This document shows positions 8,660-14,600 of a stretch of DNA of 14,600 nt, one piece after another. The notes under the pieces were generated by a model. The model did no database searches and had not been told where the DNA came from. It was given only the letters and a program-made list of their open reading frames with translations. The position numbers were made by a program, and so were the translations under genes. This DNA is from Chloroflexota bacterium. GTDB taxonomy: Bacteria; Chloroflexota; Dehalococcoidia; Lucifugimonadales; Lucifugimonadaceae. The stretch spans positions 1 through 14,600 of the forward strand of contig JAURLM010000297.1 in assembly GCA_030831265.1 (NCBI GenBank). The letters are read 5' to 3'. Positions within the stretch are counted from its first letter, which is position 1; each line of letters begins with the position of its first letter.

Positions 8660-8935
8660 TTAGTCTCCCGCAGCGGGTAGTCCATTCGCTTTGGGCTTCC
8701 TACTGACAGCCCATGTCGATACGTTCAACAGACATAGGCGAGGTTACCTAGTGGACTCCCTTACCCCGGGTTGCGGAGTTGTCGGGTCAGGTTTTGCGAT
8801 GTAGTTCAGGTCGTCGGTTTTGGTGCCTTTTGTGGGGTAGGAAACAGACGAAAAGCCCGTCATCCTCACCGGCCGGTCGCTGGCTACGATGATGGGCCAG
8901 ACCGGGTTAGGTCAGGAAAGGTACGAAAACGGAAA
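8660..8935. other. gene-free stretch with one imperfect inverted repeat (8855-8864 / 8888-8897)
   Basis: I see no protein-like frame here; the reading frame on the + strand through 8771-9049 is low-complexity Arg/Gly and crosses a terminator, so I discount it. GCCCGTCATC and GATGATGGGC pair at nine positions plus one G-T. Between them lies the 10-bp palindrome ACCGGCCGGT (8868-8877). Read on the minus strand the structure is followed by TTTTCGTCTGTTT, so it could be a second, leaky terminator for the pilin transcript. On the + strand it has no T-run. No known riboswitch class was recognised. Confidence 0.4.
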
Positions 8936-8966
8936 GGCCGCCAGGTACAAGATGCACCTGGCGGCC
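8936..8966 (-). terminator. Rho-independent-like terminator of the pilin gene
   Basis: GGCCGCCAGGT and ACCTGGCGGCC form a perfect 11-bp stem around a 9-base loop. On the minus strand it is followed by TTTCCGTTTTCG, and it lies 34 bases past the pilin stop codon. This is the clearest terminator in the window. Confidence 0.85.
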
Positions 8967-9000
8967 AGCTCCGGAATAAACCCCCCTGGTCGAGAAGGGG

Positions 9001-9363
9001 CTATGGGCAAGCCTGGGATGTAACAGCGCCCTCGACGTTCCACTCGTAAGCACACTTAGTGGGGTTCTGGCGCAGGTAGTCCGGGAACAGGTTGGCTGTT
9101 CCACCGGCGGTGTTGTCGAAGTCAACAGCTGAGAAGTCACTCGTTGCGGCAGCTGAAGCAGCCGTCGTGGTGTTGTCCATCGCGTTGTCTGCGATAAGCA
9201 GGTCGATAGCAGCCTGAACGGTCTGCAGTTCGGTGTTGTTCGCTTCGGTGTCACCGGAGCCAACGAACCTGCTCACGTTCGGGATAACGACTGCTGCAAG
9301 TGCGGCGATGATGCCGATCACAACCAGCAGTTCAACTGACCTGCCCCCCGCGAACGAAACCAC
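9001..9363 (-). CDS. type IV pilin/pseudopilin-like protein with an altered N-terminus
   Basis: Pilin-like protein of 120 residues as it stands. The hydrophobic N-terminal helix VELLVVIGIIAALAAVVIPN is the classic type IV pilin/type II secretion pseudopilin assembly helix. It is followed by NVSRFVGSG, a Thr/Ala-rich globular part and the C-terminal YEWNVEGAVTSQACP with a Cys pair (the C-terminal Cys and the Cys in TKCAYEW) that could form a disulfide. The usual prepilin leader (basic residues, then Gly-Phe-Thr-Leu-Val/Ile-Glu) is missing: the residues before VELL read AGGRS. That stretch is encoded by one arm of a 15-bp inverted repeat, and the ATG lies inside the palindrome spacer. With Gly-Gly as the cleavage point Glu could still fall at +5, but +1 would be Gly instead of Phe/Met. 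The gene is therefore probably 5'-truncated and may be non-functional. No good ribosome site is seen. A strong terminator follows. Confidence 0.75.
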   Translation of the reverse strand: MVSFAGGRSVELLVVIGIIAALAAVVIPNVSRFVGSGDTEANNTELQTVQAAIDLLIADNAMDNTTTAASAAATSDFSAVDFDNTAGGTANLFPDYLRQNPTKCAYEWNVEGAVTSQACP

Positions 9364-9400
9364 TGGAAAAGTCCAGACTGGACGTTCTGAAAGGGGGGGC

Positions 9401-9408
<8 letters not shown>
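9335..9408. repeat. nested palindromic element: perfect 15-bp inverted repeat around a 44-bp structured spacer
   Basis: ACTGACCTGCCCCCC (9335-9349) is the exact reverse complement of GGGGGGCAGGTCAGT (9394-9408). Inside it GAACG (9352-9356) pairs with CGTTC (9383-9387), and CTGGA (9363-9367) pairs with TCCAG (9372-9376). GTCCAGACTGGAC (9371-9383) is itself a near-perfect palindrome. The left arm replaces the start of the pilin gene and the right arm replaces the 5' acceptor strand of tRNA-Leu. It could be a tiny non-coding mobile element, a recombination scar or an assembly artefact; the sequence alone cannot decide. Confidence 0.85.
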
Positions 9409-9486
<78 letters not shown>

Positions 9487-9491
9487 CAAAT

Positions 9492-9535
9492 CCCCGTTCA
9501 GGTTCACTGTTCTGGAGAATTCTCCATTACCGGGG
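9492..9535. repeat. nested hairpin just after tRNA-Leu
   Basis: CCCCG (9492-9496) pairs with CGGGG (9531-9535), and the loop holds the perfect 12-bp palindrome GGAGAATTCTCC (9514-9525). It starts 5 bases past the tRNA CCA, where transcription would end or the transcript be processed. There is no T-run, so calling it a terminator is only a guess. Confidence 0.4.
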
Positions 9536-9581
9536 CTGCAAAGCATGCCATTCACGGTGAAGGCTGCGTCAATCCAGGAAT

Positions 9582-9602
9582 AGTTCTGCGCAGTCCAGAA
9601 CT
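9582..9602 (-). terminator. hairpin directly after the glycosyltransferase remnant
   Basis: AGTTCTG and CAGAACT form a perfect 7-bp stem around a 7-base loop, 4 bases after the TAA (9609-9607) of the remnant on the minus strand. The position fits a terminator of that former gene; the downstream T-run is absent. Confidence 0.4.
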
Positions 9603-9606
9603 GAAC

Positions 9607-9843
9607 TTAATCTGCGGCGGATGTGTCAGACACGGGCTGGGCTGCGGGGTACTTATCGCCAGTCAGGCTGCTAACAAGCGCGGCCATCTCGTCGACGTAC
9701 CGGTCCATGTTTAATTCGCGCTCGACCCGGGCCCGCCCTGCTTCACCCATGCGTTTCGCCTCGTCAGGGTTGTCGAGCAGGCGTTTGATGGCTGAGCGTA
9801 GTCCTTCGACGTCACCGGGCTGGTAATACAGGCCGGTTTCACC
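9607..9843 (-). pseudogene. headless C-terminal fragment of a GT4-type glycosyltransferase
   Basis: Read on the minus strand this 78-codon stretch plus stop starts at GETGLYYQPGDVEGLRSAIK and continues with LLDNPDEAKRMGEAGRARVE. This is the last part of a GT-B fold family 4 (RfaB/PimA-like) glycosyltransferase, just after the catalytic E-x7-E region: the nucleotide-sugar binding loop and the C-terminal helices. About 280-300 residues of the normal protein are absent. The frame closes at once with TAG at 9846-9844, and no start codon or ribosome site lies near the break. The 54 bases between this point and the cupin stop contain nothing like the missing part. The Gly-Glu-Thr-Gly boundary is abrupt, which indicates a deletion or rearrangement breakpoint and not gradual decay. 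Original function: transfer of a sugar in glycolipid or cell-surface glycan synthesis. Confidence 0.8.
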
Positions 9844-9897
9844 CTACCACTCACACTTCTCTGGTCGTTCTTCTCCGGATGCGGGTCAGATCAAACC

Positions 9898-10260
9898 TCA
9901 GGCTTTGGCAGCATCATGCCTGCCAAAGTCATCCTGGATGCGAACGATGTCATCTTCACCGAGATAGTCACCGAGTTGAACTTCGATGACCGTCAACTCG
10001 GTGTCAGTAGAGGGGTTCGCTATCCGGTGTTGTGTTTCCACGGGAACATGAAATCTGCTTCCGGACTTTGCAGTATGAATCTGATCACCGATAGTAATTT
10101 CCGCAGAGCCACTGGCAATGACCCAGTCTTCTGACCTGTGATGATGAAGCTGCAATGAAAGTCGCTTGCCAGCTTTCACGACCAGTCGTTTGACCTGGTA
10201 TCCATCTCCAGTTGCAAGGACTTCATAAGTCCCCCACGGCCGTTCCACTACCTGATTCAT
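9898..10260 (-). CDS. stand-alone mannose-6-phosphate isomerase-type cupin
   Basis: Small cupin of 120 residues matching the C-terminal domain of bifunctional ManC (type II phosphomannose isomerase). RPWGTYEVL opens it and KAGKRLSLQLHHHRSEDWVI carries the first cupin motif, with His39, His41 and Glu44 as likely metal ligands. GSAEITIGD and ETQHRI (His78) give the second motif, and EVQLGDYLGEDDIVRIQDDFGR closes it. It could interconvert mannose-6-phosphate and fructose-6-phosphate for GDP-mannose supply, or act as a sugar-binding cupin; single-domain versions are often uncharacterised. ATG 10260 is the start, preceded by GAGGTAGGG; a TTG one codon earlier is unlikely. It lies upstream, on the same strand, of the glycosyltransferase remnant. 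The two may once have formed a glycan-synthesis operon. Confidence 0.88.
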   Translation of the reverse strand: MNQVVERPWGTYEVLATGDGYQVKRLVVKAGKRLSLQLHHHRSEDWVIASGSAEITIGDQIHTAKSGSRFHVPVETQHRIANPSTDTELTVIEVQLGDYLGEDDIVRIQDDFGRHDAAKA

Positions 10261-10418
10261 CAAATCCCTACCTCACCATTACCGGTGCTCGGCATCGTGC
10301 CGGTGATACACGCTGCAGGTTTCCAGTGGGCTTAGCTTAATAGTCAGAGATCAGTCTATAGAGACGCTAGCGTGACCAATGCACCCGTTCGTCAATTTGC
10401 TGTGACCAAAAGGTGCAA

Positions 10419-10446
10419 GTCTCCGACATCAGATCGACTCGGAGAC
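10419..10446. repeat. perfect 8-bp inverted repeat
   Basis: GTCTCCGA and TCGGAGAC pair perfectly across a 12-base loop, about 160 bases upstream of the cupin start. No T-run follows on either strand, so it looks more like an operator or an RNA stem than a terminator. Confidence 0.45.
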
Positions 10447-10660
10447 ACGGGGGAATTGCTCCATAACCAACGAACGATGACTAACAATCTCAACGGGTTT
10501 TCACAGTTTTCAAAACACTTCGTCCACGGTATCACCACTCCATCAAACTGGTTTGTTCGAACGTCCACGCTACTGATGTGATTTCGCACAAAACGGTAAT
10601 ACTCAGGTAATTTCAGTTAGTGATAACTTGTAGTTACTAGGATGCTCCCGGCAAAGTAAC

Positions 10661-10705
10661 AGCCAACCCTGAAGTACCCACATCATGTGAGTAAGCAGCT
10701 TGGCT
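10661..10705. repeat. nested inverted repeat
   Basis: AGCCAA (10661-10666) pairs with TTGGCT (10700-10705). Inside, CACAT-C-ATGTG (10679-10689) is an 11-base palindrome, the sort of dyad that often serves as an operator for a dimeric regulator. Confidence 0.35.
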
Positions 10706-10800
10706 ACGCGTCTTCTGCGGTTCTTCTGTTGTCTGATACGTTTGGCTTCATCGCGCCCTCCTGTAAAGTTCTTCCAAGTGTCAGGATTTACTATGTGCAG

Positions 10801-10876
10801 GTGTGCCTCCCAGGCGACAGGTTAACCGGTAAGTAAGGTAACTAAGGGCACACACAAACCTAAAGCCTACGTGTGC
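10801..10876 (+). promoter_or_regulatory. three mutually exclusive pairing segments in the leader of the large enzyme gene
   Basis: GTGTGCC (10801-10807) can pair with GGCACAC (10847-10853). The same segment, extended to GGGCACAC (10846-10853), can instead pair with GTGTGCTC (10871-10878) with one G-T. Such competing stems are typical of RNA switches or attenuators. No known riboswitch core was recognised and the start of transcription is unknown. Confidence 0.25.
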
Positions 10877-11037
10877 TCCCCCTTGCGCACGAGACCAATC
10901 ACTAGATTAGATTGGCAGGGGAGAATTTCTTGGTGACAAAAGATGACCGGTCTTTAGTCCTACATCTCCAAAGTACGCCACTGCACGGCCCTTAACCGAC
11001 AAACACATACACAGCTACATCATGGTCGTACCAGTGC

Positions 11038-11041
11038 GAGG
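11038..11041 (+). promoter_or_regulatory. ribosome binding site that decides the start of the large secreted enzyme
   Basis: GAGG lies 6 bases before a TTG at 11048. There is no ATG or early GTG in this frame between the upstream stop (10955-10957) and the catalytic domain, so this is the best-supported start. Confidence 0.55.
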
Positions 11042-11047
11042 ATCGAC

Positions 11048-14000
11048 TTGAACATCGGGTCCATTACCGGGCAGTTAATCTCACTCCGCCGCATTCGCAG
11101 TAGCTGCAACATATCCGATCAATCTGAAGTTACGGGCCTTTCAGCCATACATCCGCGTCCGGTCTTCTTTCTTTTGTCTTTCCTCGCAATTCTTGTCGCA
11201 GTTTTCTCAGTAAACATTGACAGTGGTAGTAGTCGTGTATCTGCAGTGACTGCTGTTAGTGCGGATGTGAGCGTTGATGCTGGCGTTGACGTGAATGCGT
11301 TCAACCCTATGATGCGCGGGGTAGCGCTAGCCTCCTGGAACTGGGTAGGCAACTGGGGCGGGATCACGAACCTTGATTCTGCCAAGCGTGCAGCGCTTGT
11401 TGATGCGACCAGTTACATCGACCCCGGGGTTATGCGCTTTGCGGGCGGTCTTTGGGCCAACCGTGTTGGCTGGGACCGTGCGAACACCGCACCTACTGAC
11501 GGTGCCTGGAGTTTTACCGATCCAGATACCGGCACCGTCTACAACTACACCCACGCCTACAAGCCGTCAGTCATCGACTCTTATGCTGACTTCGCTGCGC
11601 AGCTTGGTTCAGAGACGGTGATGCAGGTCAACATCTGTGACAACAACCCTGCCATGTGGGCAGACCTGCTGCGCTACACCAACATAGAGCACAACTACAA
11701 CTTCAAGTTCTGGGAGTTGGGCAACGAGATCGACCTCGACGGCTGCATCACCTCTGCGGAGTATGCACAGCGGTTCGTTGCTTACGAGACGGCTCTTAAG
11801 GCCGTTGATCCTAATATCCTCGTAGTCGGCCCTGTGCCGACGCAGCCGTACCGCTTCAGCGGTGAAGGCAACAACACCTGGCTCTCAGACCTGATAGCGC
11901 AGAAGGGTGACAACCTGGACGGCCTGTTCTGGCACTGGTACCAGATGACAGACAGCTGGACAACGGACACCACAGCATGGGCCTACCAGACCGCATCTAT
12001 CCCAGCCCTGTTGTCATACAACCGCAACGTCGGCTCAGTTACGCAGGACGGCTTCGGTGCACCGGGCGAGGTAATGCCTGACACCAATCGCCTGAACCGC
12101 ATCTTCTACCGCCGCAGTATCGCAGAAGCGATGAAGAACGTAGTCATCGACCCGCTTCGTGCTACCAACCCTGACCTTATTACAGGTATCACCGAGATGG
12201 GTCCGCACGCGTGGGATCACCAGACACCCATAAACAGTAACCAGATCGGTGCTGTGTGGCTGGCTGACATGATGGGACGCTGGGCTTACAACGGTCTTGA
12301 CCTTCTCACCTTCTACACGCTCGAAGAGAACGACGCATCACAGTCACGCGCTCTCATCGGCATCGACTCGAACTCCAGCCTGGACATCCGCCCGATCTAC
12401 TACACGGAGTTCATGTACAACCAGTACTTCGGCGACATGATGGTTGCATCTGACACCAACGACCCTGACAAGCAGGTGGTTGCCTGGGCCAGCCGTGACA
12501 CGTCTGACCCGTCCGTACTCAAGCTGATGGTGGTCAACCTGCACCAGGAGGCGGCAACCGCCAACCTGGACATCGCAGGTTTTACACCGGCATGGGGTGA
12601 GAGCTACCTGATGAAGAGTGCGGATCCGCTCTCAACAGCCGACCCGGCATCGTTCAAGTCACACACTACGACGATCAACGGCGTGACCATCCCGGACTAC
12701 GTCGTATCTGACCCGAGCGTGTTCACCAATGCTGTTGCATCCATCACGCCGGTCAACATCGCAGCCAGCCAGAACTTCTCATACGAACTGCCGGCATTGT
12801 CTGTAGTTGCCATCACGCTGCACTCAGACGGCTCTGCACCCATCGCAACTGCTACACCAACCACGGCACCGGCACCAACAGCAACTGCTACACCTACTGC
12901 TGTGCCGACTGCTACGGCAACAGCCGTACCTACACAGATCACCCCCCCACCTGCAACCGGCACCACATGGCCGAGCAAGATCGATTTTGCAGTTGGTGAG
13001 AGCAGTGTTTACACGCTTGCCAATGGATCAACCCGTACGCTGAAGCTGCTTGGCTACAACATCATCTCAACACGCAACCTCGTTGAGGCAACGGTACAGG
13101 TCTCTGGTGGAGGAAAGACTGAACAGCACACGCTGCAGGTCAGCTTCGCCGGTACACCAGTGGTGGTAAACGGTCTGCGCATCTATGGATACGCGTGGAA
13201 GGAAGCCAACAGCCAGGGTTATGAAGACGTCTGGCAGCAGGGCAACTTCCCGCTCACCTCGGGCAAGGACGTAGGCTTTGCGGTAAACGACGCATCATTC
13301 ACCCTGTTCCCACAGATGGATCGCTTCGTCTACCCGCTAACGACAGCTTTCCACGAGGGCGAGTACCTGCAGACATTCCTTGATCCTGATGGATGGGCCC
13401 ACTCCGGGTTCGACATGGGCGTCCACGCCGGGGTGCCGATCCTTGCACCGCATGATGGGTACGTCTGGTACCAGTACTATGGCGGACAAGGACAGGTGTG
13501 GGTCACAGAGACCAACAACCAGTGGAGCGGCATAGGCCGAGTCTTCACGCACATCAATGACGGTTCTGTTCTTTTTCCACAGGGCACCTTCGTAACGAAG
13601 GGCACGCCTATCGTGTCCTCAGTGTGGGCCGGTTACGACCACTTCCACGCAGGTGCATCCAACTTCCGTGACTTCGGTTCATGGAACTTCTACCAGGAGG
13701 TCTGGAACTACCAGCACCGGAACGACTACGCAGCGCCTCGCTACTGGCTCGGACTGGGTGCCTTCTCAGGCAGCCTGTCTTCGAACTACATCGCAGCAGA
13801 CGAGTCAGGCAACATCGCAGCGTTCATCCAGCCAAAGGTTGGAGACGTGGTGTCCGGTGACACATGGATACTGACAGACAACCTGGTCAACTCGGTCGTA
13901 CGTGTCGGTGAGGTGCTCTCCGCAGCACCGTTCTCCGGCAACGGTGACCGTGTCGGCACCAACTCCGTCGGCTACCTTGCAACCTATGTCTTCTCGGAGC

Positions 14001-14600
14001 AGGATCACACCGCATCCGGGCAGGCGCACCTGAAGCTCGGCCTCTCCAGAGGTGCTCACATCTGGCTCAACGGCCAGACCGTGTTCAACGGCACAGAGGC
14101 GCGCTACAGCACCTATAACACCGTGACCGAGAGCCCGCTGGTCATCGACAAGTACGACATCGTCCTGCCCCTCAAAAAGGGCTGGAACACGATCATCATC
14201 AAGTCAGACCATGGCTCGCGTTCAAAGACCGCATGGCTCGTATCGCCAAAGATAGGTAACGCACAGGGCAACCCGCTCGCAGGCGTCTACTTCTCCACCC
14301 GAGACACGAAGCTTGCGGCAACAGCCTCAGGTGATGGCAAAGTCCAGCTCAACTGGACTGCGCCCAACTTCCACGGCACCCACGTTGACTCTTACCTGCT
14401 GGACGTATCAACAGACCAGGGATTCGCTACCACGGTGATCTCTGGCCTGAACGTCGGCAACGTCACGGGATACACCGTCTCAGGACTCTCAAGCGGTACC
14501 ACGTACTACTTCAGAGTCAGGCCGTTCAACGCAACAGACGCTGGCGGCACTGCATACCTGCGCCACTCTGACACCGCCTCTGCAACTGCGCAGGGCGAAC
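11048..14600 (+). CDS. large secreted enzyme: clan-A glycoside hydrolase + M23 metallopeptidase + carbohydrate-binding + FN3 (3' end outside window)
   Basis: The frame runs off the right edge with at least 1184 residues and no stop. TTG 11048 is taken as the start. Residues 39-55 (VFFLLSFLAILVAVFSV) after an Arg-containing stretch are a signal or signal-anchor segment with a long n-region. Residues about 84-595 form a clan GH-A (beta/alpha)8 hydrolase plus beta domain of the GH39/GH51/GH79 type: MRFAGGLWANRVGW, the acid/base motif FWELGNE (Glu227) and the likely nucleophile in GITEMG (Glu383). An Ala/Thr/Pro linker spans about 598-638. A beta domain then leads into an M23/LytM peptidase with His785 and Asp789 (HSGFD), His835 (FTHIND) and His865/His867 (DHFH), all positions of the zinc site and catalytic His. 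GAHIWLNGQTVF and LPLKKGWNTIIIKSDHG near 976-1060 indicate a carbohydrate-binding-like beta sandwich. From about 1090 a fibronectin type III domain follows. It probably acts on extracellular glycan or glycopeptide; the substrate is unknown. Confidence 0.85.
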   Translation, partial: MNIGSITGQLISLRRIRSSCNISDQSEVTGLSAIHPRPVFFLLSFLAILVAVFSVNIDSGSSRVSAVTAVSADVSVDAGVDVNAFNPMMRGVALASWNWVGNWGGITNLDSAKRAALVDATSYIDPGVMRFAGGLWANRVGWDRANTAPTDGAWSFTDPDTGTVYNYTHAYKPSVIDSYADFAAQLGSETVMQVNICDNNPAMWADLLRYTNIEHNYNFKFWELGNEIDLDGCITSAEYAQRFVAYETALKAVDPNILVVGPVPTQPYRFSGEGNNTWLSDLIAQKGDNLDGLFWHWYQMTDSWTTDTTAWAYQTASIPALLSYNRNVGSVTQDGFGAPGEVMPDTNRLNRIFYRRSIAEAMKNVVIDPLRATNPDLITGITEMGPHAWDHQTPINSNQIGAVWLADMMGRWAYNGLDLLTFYTLEENDASQSRALIGIDSNSSLDIRPIYYTEFMYNQYFGDMMVASDTNDPDKQVVAWASRDTSDPSVLKLMVVNLHQEAATANLDIAGFTPAWGESYLMKSADPLSTADPASFKSHTTTINGVTIPDYVVSDPSVFTNAVASITPVNIAASQNFSYELPALSVVAITLHSDGSAPIATATPTTAPAPTATATPTAVPTATATAVPTQITPPPATGTTWPSKIDFAVGESSVYTLANGSTRTLKLLGYNIISTRNLVEATVQVSGGGKTEQHTLQVSFAGTPVVVNGLRIYGYAWKEANSQGYEDVWQQGNFPLTSGKDVGFAVNDASFTLFPQMDRFVYPLTTAFHEGEYLQTFLDPDGWAHSGFDMGVHAGVPILAPHDGYVWYQYYGGQGQVWVTETNNQWSGIGRVFTHINDGSVLFPQGTFVTKGTPIVSSVWAGYDHFHAGASNFRDFGSWNFYQEVWNYQHRNDYAAPRYWLGLGAFSGSLSSNYIAADESGNIAAFIQPKVGDVVSGDTWILTDNLVNSVVRVGEVLSAAPFSGNGDRVGTNSVGYLATYVFSEQDHTASGQAHLKLGLSRGAHIWLNGQTVFNGTEARYSTYNTVTESPLVIDKYDIVLPLKKGWNTIIIKSDHGSRSKTAWLVSPKIGNAQGNPLAGVYFSTRDTKLAATASGDGKVQLNWTAPNFHGTHVDSYLLDVSTDQGFATTVISGLNVGNVTGYTVSGLSSGTTYYFRVRPFNATDAGGTAYLRHSDTASATAQGE

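Larger units (their letters stand above)
10261..11037. other. long gene-free interval with several inverted repeats
   Basis: About 780 bases without a credible protein. The short frames here have no recognisable motif, no ribosome site and an odd composition. Bases 10261-10275 hold the ribosome site of the cupin gene; the rest is the divergent upstream region shared by the cupin gene (-) and the large secreted enzyme gene (+). It is more AT-rich than its flanks. Separate entries describe its three clearest inverted repeats. I could not define a promoter with confidence. Confidence 0.6.

Noticed and set aside
8771..9049. Small + strand protein across the pilin terminator
   Set aside because: It is rich in Arg/Gly, has no recognised motif, runs through a perfect terminator stem and overlaps the end of the pilin gene antisense.
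10372..10589. Small proteins on either strand upstream of the cupin gene
   Set aside because: Two overlapping frames of 65-69 codons with no motif, no ribosome site and a dyad in the middle; nothing supports translation.
10780..10900. c-di-GMP or cobalamin riboswitch
   Set aside because: Fragments such as GGTTAACC and AACCTAAAGCCT recall parts of known cores, but the conserved blocks are not in the right order or spacing.
12697..12978. Minus-strand Val/Gly/Ala repeat protein
   Set aside because: It is the antisense of the Ala/Thr/Pro linker of the large secreted enzyme; the repeats come from the linker codons.

Overview
The window most resembles a Chloroflexota genome, probably from the Dehalococcoidia/SAR202 side. 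This is an inference from three things: a pilin-like protein with a VELLVVIGIIAALAAVVIPN-type helix followed by NVSRFVGSG, a secreted enzyme with the Ala/Thr/Pro linker common in that phylum, and a pair of radical SAM proteins of the alternative-heme (Ahb/NirJ-like) kind. No 16S rRNA is present, so the assignment stays soft.

Left part (1-6664, + strand): the 3' nine-tenths of a large Lhr-type DNA helicase enters from the left edge. After a 156-bp gap come two radical SAM/SPASM-type genes only 2 bp apart: an AhbC/NirJ1-like protein and a second AhbD-like family member. Together they suggest a heme-type tetrapyrrole side-chain modification module.

Middle part (6661-8966, - strand): an OmpR-type response regulator and a soluble GAF-like histidine kinase form a two-gene operon. 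It converges on the radical SAM pair so tightly that the stop codons overlap in CTAA. Upstream of it lie about 320 bp without a gene, then a strong stem-loop terminator that serves the pilin gene read from the right.

Scar region (9001-9900): this is the oddest part. A perfect 15-bp inverted repeat (9335-9349 / 9394-9408) with an internally palindromic 44-bp spacer sits between the pilin gene (-) and a class II tRNA-Leu(CAA) (+). Both lose their normal 5' ends exactly where the repeat arms begin: the pilin lacks a normal prepilin cleavage site and the tRNA acceptor stem cannot pair. Beyond them lies a headless C-terminal piece of a glycosyltransferase (9607-9843, -). Three consecutive genes are thus damaged at their 5' side. 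Then comes an intact stand-alone mannose-6-phosphate isomerase-type cupin (-).

Right part (10261-14600): about 780 bp of gene-free DNA with several inverted repeats precedes a very large secreted multidomain protein that runs off the right edge. Read in order it has a signal-anchor segment, a clan-A glycoside hydrolase with a plausible Glu pair, an Ala/Thr/Pro linker, a beta domain, an M23/LytM-type metallopeptidase with all its motif residues, a carbohydrate-binding-like beta domain, and a fibronectin type III domain. A sugar-cleaving and a peptide-cleaving catalytic module in one exported chain is the most interesting biochemical object in the window.
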